A DNA stretch of 64,000 bases, taken from assembly GCF_001625305.1 (NCBI RefSeq), contig NW_017804020.1:4138935-4202934 (forward strand), read 5' to 3'. Under the pieces are notes generated by a model. The model had not been told where the DNA came from, ran no database searches, and saw only the letters and a list, made by a program, of their open reading frames with translations. Position 1 is the stretch's first letter. The number at the start of each line of letters is the position of its first letter. Positions 47,277-59,100 of this stretch are shown in pieces. A program made the translations under genes and the position numbers. The stretch comes from Branchiostoma belcheri. Taxonomy: Eukaryota; Chordata; Leptocardii; Amphioxiformes; Branchiostomatidae.

Positions 47277-48285
47277 TCTGTGTAACAACCTTCGCTTCGG
47301 TGTCCAGAATGAAGTTGCTGCCCATCTGATAGACTGTAAGACAAACGCTCAATGAAACAAGAATTCCGAGATCTCATACCTCCATGAAATATGGGCTTGA
47401 TATGTAAATGTAAATTTCCTCTTTAATTATGCAAATTACCTCCGCATTAACATGATATATGCATCGTGATGTGTGTTAACTTTTGATTAACTTACAGATG
47501 TCCCAAGTATGACATTCCCATTATTCACCATTAAGAAATCATAGAATTTTTGCATAAATTATGCAAATTAGGTCGTCATTTGCATAATTAGTATCTGTTG
47601 ATGTTCTGCCTGTCATAGGTTACATACATTACATGTATGAAAGTAGTATAATGTAAAACACTGTAATTATAGAATTTCCTCATTAATTATGCAAATAAAG
47701 TCCTCATTTGCATAATTTGCATTTAATCATGTACATCTCTCTCTAAGCTACCTACACACCAAATATCATGAAAATACGTTGTTCCTACATGTATATGGAC
47801 TTATTGGCTTTTAAAGGTTTCGCCAGAAAGTCCCCTGCAGTTCCAGAACAAGCTGCTAGGGGGACCAAACTCACACCACTTATTGCTGACAAGATAAGCT
47901 ATCTATCACCAAAAAGTCAAGACCATAGCTTGTTCAGGACAAAAGATACAAAAACCGGAAGTTCTGCTGCAGTACCAAGGTCATCCACCAGGAGGCCCAT
48001 ATTTGACATTGACCTTTGTTTTTCCAAGACTTACCAGCACACCAAATATCATCGCAATCCATAAAAGCGTTCTGAAGTTATGCTGACCACAAAGTTGCGG
48101 AAACACACACAGACAGACACACACACAGACACACAGACAGACAGACATACAGACAGACACGCCAAAAACAATACCTCCATTTTTCATGGAGGTAAAAATT
48201 AGTCTGTGCAATAGCCTTCGCTTCGGTATTAAGAATAAGTTACCATACATCTCATCTGATAGTGTAAGAAAAACGCTGGCTAACT
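47273..48285. repeat. About 80-bp direct repeats on both sides of the 814-bp element
   Basis: AATTAGTCTGTG, CCTTCGCTTCGGT, CATCTGATAG and GTAAGA.AAACGCT recur at about 47273-47360 and 48197-48285. In copy 2 the same two units lie almost side by side (50933-51010 and 51024-51110). Confidence 0.75.
47379..48192. mobile_element. 814-bp terminal-inverted-repeat element present in one haplotype only
   Basis: The ends are CCTCCATGAAA and TTTTCATGGAGG, with TA directly outside both (47377-47378 and 48193-48194), as for TA-targeting DNA elements. Inside are inverted segments (ATTATGCAAATTA and TTTGCATAATTA types) and an (ACAGAC)n-type microsatellite at 48105-48160. No transposase frame is seen. It is missing from copy 2. 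Confidence 0.75.
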
Positions 48286-48822
48286 TGAGGATAAAAACGA
48301 ACATTCCTTCAAAAGCAACTCGTCTTGCTGTAATCCGACATATTCTAACCCAGTCTTTAGGTTTTCGGGCATCTTTATCAGTTGGTCATTGACAATAACT
48401 AGTGGGACTGACGATGGATACAGGCGGCCAATGGTTACAGCTACAGGCGGCCAACGTTAAGTTCCCCCGTGCCCCACCGAATCTGCTTGGAGATTAATTG
48501 ACAACAATATATCGCCCTGTACTGCATTTGAGGTAACTCAGCACAAATTTTACAAATTGTATGGTACGTGTAGAAATGCTTCTCATTCCAACTGAACTGT
48601 GTTCTTTAATCCGTTTTCTTCAGTGAACATTCTCCGTCACTTTTTGGCCTCACGCCTTTTTCGTTCTTAATAAGGACATCATCTGTTTCTATTCGATCAC
48701 CACGTCAAGGCTTCCCCCACTTCAATACGTCGCGCAGGATCTAAAAGCATATCTAAAGAATCACCATTAGTTGTCATGACCACAGCTGGCAGTTTGACAT
48801 GAGTGACTGCAGTACCTACCGT

Positions 48823-48842
48823 NNNNNNNNNNNNNNNNNNNN
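48823..48842. other. Assembly gap (20 N)
   Basis: The only N run in the window. It separates the two copies exactly at their homology limits. Confidence 0.99.
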
Positions 48843-49166
48843 TTTCTTGGCAGGTGTGTTGAAGATCCTATGACATTTACATGTAGTTTCAACATTGCTT
48901 TTGAGTTCTTTTCTGAGAAGACGACTACGCATCATTGGCATAAGTAAGGCAAATATTCTTAGCTATGAACATTATTTGAATCCAGACCAAAGAAAAATGA
49001 GAAGCAATTACTATTTGTCATTGGTCTCTCTAGCTCTTTTGATTTATATAAAATGTGTTTGTAAGGCTATACCTTTTGTATAAAAATCAACTATTTTGGT
49101 CAAACAAAGTAGAAGACTATAGAGACTTGAAAGGAAGGATGCAGGACACCAGTAAGTCTATCCTAC

Positions 49167-49291
49167 CTTGTCTCGCTGGTGCCGGGTGAAATCGGTGTCC
49201 CGTGTAGCGGACGCACAAAGAAGAACAATTGGACGAGCAGCGGTAAATCCAAGTAGACATGAGCCCAGATTTGGCGGCAATTCCAGGCCAT
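49167..49291 (-). CDS. Gene B exon 1 (haplotype copy 2): signal peptide
   Basis: 125 nt, the same length, donor and protein as 45512-45636. The only two differences are silent (Val GTT/GTC and Phe TTC/TTT), which supports this frame as coding. If the duplication were real this would be an alternative first exon. Confidence 0.7.
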
Positions 49292-49865
49292 GGTTCCAAA
49301 ACCTCAACTACCTTCAACCTTTGATGAAACTATCCACGGATACCTTCAAGGAATCTGGCGCACTGTACGCTTTGTTATCCTACTCTAACGGACATCCATC
49401 AATCGATCTGACTCAGTTGCCGACAATGCCAGTGATGAGCTGTATCTGTGCGTGAAGGAAAGGATCATCCTCACTCTGCCACGCTGCAGCTTCAGAGGAT
49501 CCGCTCTGCATCCGCAGAAGGCCGAGGGAGGCTTTTGAGCAGAAGGATATAAGCTCCTGCACCCGGAGGATTCACTCCGCGGTCGTACATATCCCCGGAG
49601 TCAAGCGGCAGGCGGAACTTTCTCGGCGGGGTTACGGTGGGGAGACTCTCGGTGACGGCACGGGAGCGGTGTCAGCCCGGCGTCGTCAGGAGGAGAGGTG
49701 CCGTGTCACAGGACGGACGGGTCACGTGCAGCTGATGTCGCGCCTACTGACACGCGGAGGATCCGCCGGATTCGCCAGGAGATTGCATCCTCTACGACAT
49801 AATCCCCCGCGCGCCGCATCTCTTATAAACGGGACGGGCGTTTTGATATACAGGGCATCAAATAA
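49292..49865 (-). promoter_or_regulatory. CpG-rich promoter/5' UTR candidate of gene B (copy 2)
   Basis: The counterpart of 45637-46210 with a handful of substitutions, including loss of the second G in the CTTATAAGCG context (CTTATAAACG). Confidence 0.4.
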
Positions 49866-50573
49866 AGTTAGTCACGGACTGACCCCAGGGTCACTTGGCC
49901 TGGAATACTAAGCTTGGTTTGCTCTAATAACGTAACCGATTCTGTCATGGTGGCTGAGACACACCTTCTACAGAGTGTCATGTAAGGGCTTTGTGGATAA
50001 TTATCATAATATTCATTACTACGTGTGCCCCCCTCCCCTCAGAGTATTAGTTCGAGTAATGAACCATGAGAAAGGGCTTCGCTATAGCCTGTTACAACTT
50101 TTTATTGAAGTGTTGAAGTGTATTCAACGCGTAAACATTTCCAAATAATTATGCTATGGCAATATCCAATATCCATGGTCACAACTCATAGAAACTGAAC
50201 CATTTCGTTTAGGCGGAACCTGTTAAGCTCGACCGATTACTAAAACAAATCCAATGTAGTGATTATAACATCACCACATATATAATATAATGCTTAATTC
50301 ATGAAAAATCCATCCCTCTCACAGTTTGGTCTGGCCGTACTTAGTTCCCAAAGCGAAATTGTTGTTTGTTGGACTAGTCTTGTTCAGAGAAATGAATGAG
50401 AGAAATGAAGTTTTCTTTTCTTTTGCATTACTTTTTAGCTGTTCAAAATATCTATTTATTTTAGCCTAGACTCTGCCTTATCTCTGAAATTATATTACGA
50501 CGTTACGACCAATGATAAACAACGATTGGTTTGACTTTTGTTTCAACTTTTGTGACAGCGACCTGAGATTGCT

Positions 50574-50936
50574 TTGCAAAGCTTACATCTCATCCCCAGA
50601 ATACCTCAGAGTTACAGAAATCCCCAACAGACGTCCCTCACCCATTTTCGCCGTGTGATGTTGAGGACATTATTCAATTTCGCTCTTATAATTTGGTTGG
50701 CTCCAAGTGTTACTTTTTTGTGGGCGTTTATGGCGTGTCTCAACTGGATCGGAAAAACTCTGATCAATCATAAGGGCGGTTCAGCGGCCGGGGAAGCGGA
50801 AATCGAAGTTAGTGTGCACGGCGGGGCGATACAGGTGCGGCCTGATGGTCCTCAGGAGACACCCGGTAATCTCACGGCTGCCACCGGGACGAATTCGGTG
50901 CCAACCGCGGGGGACAAACACTCAATGAAAAATTAG
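50574..50936 (+). CDS. Hypothetical membrane-anchored 120-codon frame (copy 2)
   Basis: The allelic counterpart of 46914-47276, offset by exactly 3660 bases. The product is identical from about residue 26 onward. The first 25 codons carry several replacement differences and are probably not translated, or belong to an intron. Confidence 0.35.
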   Translation: MQSLHLIPRIPQSYRNPQQTSLTHFRRVMLRTLFNFALIIWLAPSVTFLWAFMACLNWIGKTLINHKGGSAAGEAEIEVSVHGGAIQVRPDGPQETPGNLTAATGTNSVPTAGDKHSMKN

Positions 50937-51609
50937 TCTGTGTAACAACCTTCGCTTCGGTGTCCAGAATGAAGTTACTGCCCATCTGATAGACTGTAAG
51001 ACAAATAAATGCTCAATGCAGAAATTAGTCTGTACATTAATAACCTTCGCTTCAGTGTCAAGAATGAGCTACCATGCATCTGATAGTGTAAGAAAAACGC
51101 TAGCTCATTTCTTTGATAGCAACTTGTCTTGCTTTAATCCGAAATATTCTAACCCAGTCATCAGGTTTTCGGGCATCTTTATCATTTGGTCATTGACAAC
51201 TAGTGGGACTGATACAGGCGGCCAATGGTTACAGGCGGCCAACATAAAGTCCCCCGTTCCCCACCGAATCTGCTTGGAGATTAATTGACAACAGCATATC
51301 GCCCTGTATTGCATTTCAGGTAACTCAGCACAAATTATACAAATTGTATGGTACGTGTAGAAATGCTTCTCATTCCAACTGAACTGTGTTCTTTAATCCG
51401 TTTTCTTCAGCGAACATTCTCCGTCACTTTTTGGCCTCACGCCTTTTTCGTTCTTAATAAGGACATCATCTGTTTCTATTCGATCACCACGTCAAGGCTT
51501 CCCCCACTTCAATACGTCGCGCAGGATCTAAAAGCATATCTAAAGAATCACCATTAGTTGTCATGACCACAGCTGGCAGTTTGACATGAGTGACTGCAGT
51601 ACCTACCGT

Positions 51610-51798
51610 GGGATGATGGATGGCGCTGTCACCGCTGGGCCAAGTGCTGCAGTGGGGGAGGATTACAGACGTGATGTACGACGACGGAGACATGTTTTCT
51701 GGGAAACGCGGGGTCAGGTGAGGAAACCGTTTGAAAAGTCCAGAGCTTAGGGAAACTGACATTTGAAATGTTCAGCGGTTTCCAAAATGTGATCACCG
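51610..51798. other. Unique sequence after the overlap
   Basis: No feature recognised. Confidence 0.3.
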
Positions 51799-52163
51799 TT
51801 AAAGGCATCCAATGCAGATTTTAGGGCTTGGAAACCCGATTTTTAGATTATTCTAGTCGCTTATCTACATAGTGAGTTGAAACCACATCATCCCAATAAT
51901 GTATATTGACCCTCAAGGAGCAAAAATACACAAAATTCTGACGAAAAACTGTTACTGGAAGGGCCCTTGGCTGATTTTTAGGGTACCACCCGTAAAATAA
52001 AGGACTCATCTTGGGGCTTGTTTCTGCAGTTTTGAATATTCAAAGTAGGAATTACTAATTGAAATGTGCTAATGTGAAGCAGTATGTGTCAATATCATAA
52101 ATATTGTCCTATTCAGAATATTCAAAAGTTTTGCAGCTCTGAAATCGCATTGAATGCCTTTAA
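51799..52163 (+). mobile_element. TTAA-type MITE, copy 3 (best preserved)
   Basis: It starts TTAAAGGCATCCAATGCAG and ends GCATTGAATGCCTTTAA, so TTAA lies at both extremes, as with piggyBac-type targets. The interior matches 36840-37146 and 39849-40147. It has no coding capacity. Confidence 0.75.
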
Positions 52164-53651
52164 CCTCAGTCTTTTTAATTAAATTTAAAACAATATAAAG
52201 CATATACTCAGAAGCGTTTTATCTCTGAATTGAAACAGAAGCAGATATAAACAGAAACAGTCGTCATAGTTAAGTGGAAATTGAAATATCATCCGTGATA
52301 ACGCTGATTAATATGTTAGGTACGCGGACCTGATCCACATTCATAATCCACGAACCTAGCTTAGTCATCAGAAAAGTGCCTTTGCTTCACTGTTACATTC
52401 CTGGATTATTGCGTCTCAAAACGAACTTCAAAGAACATTATTGATAATAATGGTTATGACATGAGTCATCGGTTGATACTTATTTTCAAGAAGGATCTCT
52501 TTGTTCTGAGTGAGAATCATGAGGAGGTTTGATCGCTGCTGGTATGTACTCGTGGCAGACATCTCATGCCCCTCAATATGGCCCCTGTGTAGCAGGATTA
52601 CTCAACAACCAAGTCACTCCGATAACAACTTGGAACTCTGTCTTATGTTGGTACTTCTGTATGTTTTGCCACATTGTTTGTATCATCTGTGTGCAGTTTC
52701 TATGTACTATGTGTCCTCACTGCAAAGCATTGCTTAGCCGCTGAGGGGGCCACCCTGGTTAAAGAAAACAGAATAAAGAAAAATGCGTTTAATTCCGCAA
52801 TAACGCGTAAACAATCGTTTTAATATGTCTATGTCCACGCACCAGTATGGATTTTATACTATCCGTGTCAAGGCATCAGCTTTTAGTTTATAGCAACAGT
52901 TTTATAGTAATCCCCTGGAGCTCTAGGTCTCACACCTGTTGACCCAGAATGGCCATATTTACACTAATGTGCTAATGGACCGAAGTGTATTGAGGTTAGA
53001 CTCACTTAACCCCTTTTTGTGAGACAGGATTTTGCATGCTTAGATTCACATCACCTTCTGTTACGCTAAAATGTTTATAGACGCTTCAATTAGAAACGGT
53101 ACAGTAACGTTTACGATTTTCAATTTCATTCAGTGCTTCCATGGTATATAAATACAGCCTTTGTGTGTTAACAAAAATGATTATTGATATGGATTGATGT
53201 GGTAATCGAAATGAAGCTAGTTGTAAGATAACAGACGTCAGTTATTCTATGGGTTAAGTAGTGTTTTGCTCCAAGTGATGTATGCTATTGCCTTGTTTTT
53301 CTTTGCAATCATCTTTTGCCTTAAATCACTGCTTGCAACCCATTTGTTTTAAGGCTTTCCTTTGTAGATCGGCATATGTTATAAAACTATTGATTAAAAA
53401 CAAATAAACTGATATTTCGGACGCATCAAAGGTCATTGTATGGGACTACGTGAATTTCTTCGATAAATAATTTTATTCCTGGAACAAGTGTGTGATTGCC
53501 TGGAATATAGTTTGAGTACACACGCGTGTTATGTACCTAAAGATCCGGAAGGAAATACTAGTATGTCACACGTGGTCACATGTCACCTCTCTTGACAGAG
53601 AAGGCTGTAAGACTGAAACAATTAGACAGGCGTATGGGACACGACACAGCG
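52164..53651. other. Intergenic, no gene recognised
   Basis: A frame at 52529-52744 (plus) encodes a Cys-rich hydrophobic stretch ending MCPHCKALLSR. It was not matched to a family and is not called. Confidence 0.3.
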
Positions 53652-53896
53652 TAAGGCCATAGCAAGTAAATTTTATAGATGACATCCTCCGCATACTCCA
53701 AATCTAATTGGGCAACAACTCAGAGCCTTGTCTTGTCTCCTCTCTTCATATTTATCTACCATCCACGTTCCCTGCATGGCAGCAGGCGTCTTTGTTCATT
53801 TTCGGCATGTTGACCACTGTCTCTTTTTTTTTCAAAATCCGGCGACAATTAATTTTCGTGCTGATGTCATCCATAAAAATTACTTGCTGTGTCCTA
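53652..53896 (-). mobile_element. MITE of the GGCC/GGATGACATC family, copy 4 (internally deleted)
   Basis: It begins TAAGGCCATAGCAAGTAA and ends TTACTTGCTGTGTCCTA. It carries the reverse complement of the interior of the copy at 42204, with the middle missing. Confidence 0.75.
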
Positions 53897-54713
53897 ATTT
53901 CATATACAAGAAACTCAATATCTTCCAACAACCATGATAATTTATCAACATCATATCATGACACATAATCTACCTGGTATGAAATATCCAAAATTTTTGT
54001 TTAAAAAAAGATACATATAAAAGCTATTTCACCAGTGTGAACTTCTTACTTCTACATTTGCTTTTTGTTGCCCCAGAATATAACTTGCAACGACTATGAA
54101 ATTATTAAATATTACTCATACCATTGTCTAACAAAACTCAACATCTACAGCAAAGCAATGATAGCCATCCATAATACAATATAGCCGTGCAGACGCAACC
54201 ATTCAATCAGGGAGACAAAGCAGAATTGTTGCCATTTTCAAACACTAAAATGGTGCTGATCTTACATCGTATGCGTTGTATCGCATTCATTACATGCTAC
54301 TACACTTTATTATAACAATACGTGCATGAATACCATACGTTTCCATGCGTTTGCATGGATTTGCCCGTGATTCTAACACTAGGCAGGGTAGATGTTCCTT
54401 CCCATTTCTGACACGAGTGGTAATCCTGTCTACTATGACAATGATATTCTACGCTATTATACTACATACTTTCACATATAATTTTCATATAAGTGAAAAA
54501 AGAATAATAATGATCATATCAATTGTCCAGATGCCAAGTTATCGTACGGTCCTGGTAGTTCCGCATTTCGCATATGTCAATAAAAAAAATGAAATTACGC
54601 CATTCGTGCAATATAAATTACTGCTGTTTTTCATTCCGGACATTGTATTACCCAATAATTCACCCCATAAATTGATTAATTGAGAGGTTGATTATTGGAT
54701 TTTGCAATAAGAC
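53897..54713. other. 3' flank of gene D
   Basis: AT-rich. AATAAA on the minus strand at 54306-54311, about 400 bp past the stop, is a possible polyadenylation signal. No other feature. Confidence 0.3.
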
Positions 54714-56146
54714 CTACAAAGGTTGTTCGTTATCCTCTGTCACGTCTGTCTCAGCAACCTCTCGATCGGGCTCCTGGTTTGAATCAGGGCCTGAAACTGC
54801 TGCTTCTTTGCGGCATGTGTTACTCGCATTCCTCTTGCTGCTGAGAATGAAAACCAAGGCCAGAACGCCCGGCAGGCTGGCCAGGCTGAACTTGAAGGCA
54901 GTATCGAGAGCGGCTGAAGCTTGGGTGACAGCCAGGACCCCCACGGCACACACCCCTGTTGTCAACACGATCAGCAGCGCCCCCTCAGCAAAGCAGGCGA
55001 ACTGCACCACGGACGTGTGAGTGCGACGGTGCGCCACAAAACCAACCGCCAAACAACAACAGCTAATCAGTGTGAACACTGCAGCCGGTACGCCTAGCAG
55101 GATGGCGGCCTGGACAGAGTTGTCAAACCAGCAGCTACCCTGGTCATACTCGATAACGAAGTTAACCAAATCATCCAAAAGATCAACCACAAGAAGGGCC
55201 GTCACCACTAGAATAGCGAGAGCCCAGGGGCCGGCTAAATGGGCAGCGACCTTACACTTAGACAAGATCGCAGTGTCTGAGGCAGGCATGAGATAACGCA
55301 TGATCACCGTCACAGTAATTAAAGCCACCAGAGAAAACAGGAGCTTCCCTACGGCTGAAACCTTACACATCACAGGGGAGGAGGAAACATCGCCAAAGAT
55401 CTGACTACCCTGGGCCAGGACAAGCGCCGCTAACAGACTGATCTTCGCCACCACGGACGGCTTTAGGCGTTTTCTTTCCCTGACCAAAAAGCAGACGAAC
55501 ATCAGCAGAGAAAGCAAGGAGAGTATGTTTAAGACAATGTAAAGGTATTTTTGTGACAGATCAGCAAGTGCCTTTGATGCCGTTTGAAAGTTTAAGGTAA
55601 TACCGAGATCCCGACATGTATTTTCGTATGGGTCATAGAGAGAGTCGTTCTCGCAATCTCCAACGGCTACTCCAACTGCCTTTGCATCCAATCTTATGGC
55701 TGACATTTCCGAAGATTGAGGTGCAAGGTGCAATAACCTCTGGTGGTTAGCGATTTCATCCAGTGACTTACAACTAAGCGCAGTATCAGCTGACGCCACT
55801 GTATCTATGTCATAGACACACCCTAAACAGTACCCATTGCGAAAAGGTTGGCCTGTTTGTTTCTGATACACCATAGCAGTGAGACGCCGGCATTCTGTCG
55901 CATTGCACATGCTGGATGAGCGCAGGGAAGGTTTGGGTTGTACCGGCGGGAAGCAGCGCCTTGCCGGGAGGGTGCTGCTGGGCCTGAAGGCCTGCCGGGT
56001 ACACAGACCTTCGCCGAGGACGCCCGACAGGTTGGTGCGGACCCTGGCCTCATCCAGACCCGGCGTGCAGAGGACGTGGGTCTCCCAGGTCACCATTTCT
56101 TGAGCCTCGTTGCAGATCCCACAGAACATGTTTCTGTACGGCACAC
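54714..56146 (-). CDS. Gene D exon 5: Cys-rich linker, seven helices and tail
   Basis: 1433 nt including TAG (54714-54716). All seven membrane segments lie in one exon. Landmarks are ERKRLKPSVVAKISLLAALV (loop 1/TM2), VMCKVSAVGK (ECL1/TM3), QGSCWFDN (ECL2) and SLASLPGVLALVFIL (TM7). The tail is rich in Glu/Asp and ends TEDNEQPL. Confidence 0.9.
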
Positions 56147-59100
56147 CTGGAATGGATGACGTTTCTATTTTAGTTAACAATTAATAAATGGCTAGTGCAG
56201 CATTAAGTCTGAAAGGTATATACAATTGAAACGATCGACAGCACTTTTTTGCATTGCTAGCTTATTATAGCTTGCAAACATTGCAATCATTGTTACCAAA
56301 GTACACTTGAGCTTTCTAATGAGATCAATGTTATCATTTACAAACGAAATATGATGAACAGTACACAGATAATCAGGTCATCGTATGTAGTTGATGCATA
56401 CAAAAATCACATTCATTCAGCAAACGAAAATATAGTAAAAAGTTTAACTTTAACTTTATTTCAACACAAGGTTTCACAGAGATCAAATTTTCAACGATGA
56501 ATGCGACAGTGGCCGTTGAAAATTTGATCTCTGTGAAACCTTGTGTTGGAATAAAGTTCAACTTTTTACTATGATTACTACCAACACAGATGAACTTTCG
56601 TAATAAACGACCGACCTGTTACGTTCTCCACAACTGGTACTTGTAGAAGGAGGTCATCGGTAGAGTCGCCCGGTGCCTCACACAGCGTTCGGACTCTGCT
56701 GGCAGGGTATCGTTCTGGACAGCTGGCGACCATCCAGTAGTGGTCAGTGGCATTGGGGGCATGGCCACACTGCAGGGGCTGTAGGTTTACCGTACATTGT
56801 CAGCGTGGATAATGTAATGAGATTCATGAATAGAAAAATCGTACCTACATTTGCAGATATTAAATGTGAATCATATTTTAGACATGACGCAAAATTCACA
56901 TTAACTATAACTGGTCTCCAAACATTAAGTCTGTACATGATATACAGAAAGCTATCTCAGCATTTATGAACATTTTTATTTCAGATGATTAATACATGTT
57001 TACAGTTCATTTGTCGACGATGTCGGACGAATTTTGGTGCATTTAGCCAGCAATTGGCTTAGTGCACGGTGAAGAAAGCCGATCTCACTAACAATGGAGT
57101 GAATGGAGAACGGTTTGGGACTTTGGGACTTGGTGCAATTGATAGGAGTGTGCAAACAACCGTTGTGCAACTAATTGGCTTCTAGTGTGTAGTACACACC
57201 TCATGGACGTCCTGACGGCTGTTCCTAGCGCTGCCTGTGACACAGACGTCCACGTAGTCGACACAGCAGGTGTTGTTTGTTTTACAGCCGGCGTCACAGC
57301 CGCACGACACCGTACTAAAGAGGGCAGTCCTACCGCAGCGCCACCGGCACGAGTCCGGGTGGATGATGGCTGCTGGGCCGGGGCTGCCGGTCGTGTTGAG
57401 CGGTTCTACGTCGTCTATGTCTACACAGCAGTCCCGGAAGTCTCTGGAAGTGTTGAAATTTCTTTATGAAAATCTACTACATTTGTGGAAGGATTGATAT
57501 AACAGGTGACTATCACCTTTTCAAAGATGTCAAACCTGAGATCAGACTGTAAGGCTTGAACCGCTCACACTGAGAAGAATCTCTCCTCATTTCGATAATT
57601 GCGGTGGGTTTTTAACGTGCGTGGGGCGTGGCTCCCAAACATGGGACCTCCATTCAACGTCCTATCCAAGGGACGTCCCTAACTAAAGCTAGGTACTCAT
57701 TTACACCTGAGTCAAGTGACCCCTTGGGTCTGAGCTGAACACTCCACCGTTACGCCACACGATCCCTCAAATAATATAGCATTTGGTAAATTTGATATCC
57801 TCATCAACACACATCACAATCGTCCCTATGCAACAATGACTAAAATCAATACACGTTGTTAAGGAAGCAAGTTTCGTCTTAGAATACGTTACTTGTTTTA
57901 AAATCGCACTCAAGAAAAAGATAAACGACTTACCGGCATTGGATGTCACAGTGGCATCTCGTTTGTAACATGTCTATCTGCCCACCTCGATCAAGCATCG
58001 AGGTGCACATGGCCTTCTCTATACACGGGGCCACCGCAGGGTACTTCCGTCCTGGGTAATAGGAAAGTTACGGATGGTGTGTGTAGCTTTTACATGGTGT
58101 AAGCCAACGTGTTATAATTTAATTAGATACAACGATAGTTTGAAGATTTATTTCCATCAACATGGTTATTGGGCAGGGAATATTTACGGGAAACCAACTC
58201 CCCAAATGTACACTGAGTTGATTGGTACGTACTCGTTATCCAAAACTAAGCCGAATTTAAGAGTGAAGAGAGAGAGAATGGTTTATTGAAAAAATAAAAA
58301 CCTTTGCAGCACCAGTGCTAAATTGCGGCTTTTTTACGCAAAGTCACAAACGCGTCCTTCAAATACATCATCAGGACTTACGCTTTATACATTACACATT
58401 ACAAATAAGAGCCGAAAACCTAGAGGATCACTAGTACCTCGACTTAAAATTCTATTATAACATGCAGCAAAGGGTTATGGAATAATTTCTTTATCATGTA
58501 AAAATGTACTGAATTTCTAAACCTTAACGATCACATGGATTAAAAACAGGAAACAGCGAATACCAGTCGTTATAATCCATACATCAAATCAACCACTGAT
58601 TTTATTATGATAGAACAGATAATCCGTACCGTATTCTTGGTTCAGGACGTCCCTGAAGAGAGGAGGTTCGGTAGGTCTCGGAGGGAGGAGCGGACCCCAT
58701 CCGATCGGCCCGCCGCCCATGGATGCAGGTGGAGGTGGGCGCAACACGCCGAACTGTTCTCCGCTCTCCTGCTCGGAAATTCTTGTCGTCGGAGTTTCTA
58801 TCGGGGCTTCAGTTGGTTCTCGTGGTGGCAGAAGAGGACCCCATCCAATTGCAAAACCGCCGCCAAACGCTTCGTCTTCGGCTTTGTCACCTTCGCTGGG
58901 GACGCTCGGAGTCGGAGCTTCTGCCGGGGCTTCATTTGGTTCTTGTGGTGGGAGAAGAGGACCCCATCCAAAGCCGCCGCCAAACGTTTCTTCTCCGGTC
59001 TTGTCACTTTCGTTGGGGACGCTCGGAGTCGAAGCCTCTGTCTTGTCTTCCTTTGGTTCTTCTGGAGGGAGAAGAGGACCCCATCCAAACCCGCCTCCAA

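Larger units (their letters stand above)
45179..48822. repeat. Haplotype copy 1 of the gene B 5' region
   Basis: Near-identical to 48843-51609 from the first base after the gap onward. The homology ends exactly where the N run starts. Copy 1 has an extra 814-bp element (47379-48192). Confidence 0.92.
48843..51609. repeat. Haplotype copy 2 of the gene B 5' region
   Basis: It starts at the first base after the N run (TTTCTTGGCAGGTGTGTTG, matching 45180) and ends at GTACCTACCGT, the last bases of copy 1. Divergence is about 1-2 percent with small indels. Confidence 0.92.

Noticed and set aside
52510-52744. Cys-rich hydrophobic frame ending MCPHCKALLSR
   Set aside because: It recalls LITAF-like or small Cys-rich membrane proteins, but the motif spacing is incomplete and two frames compete.
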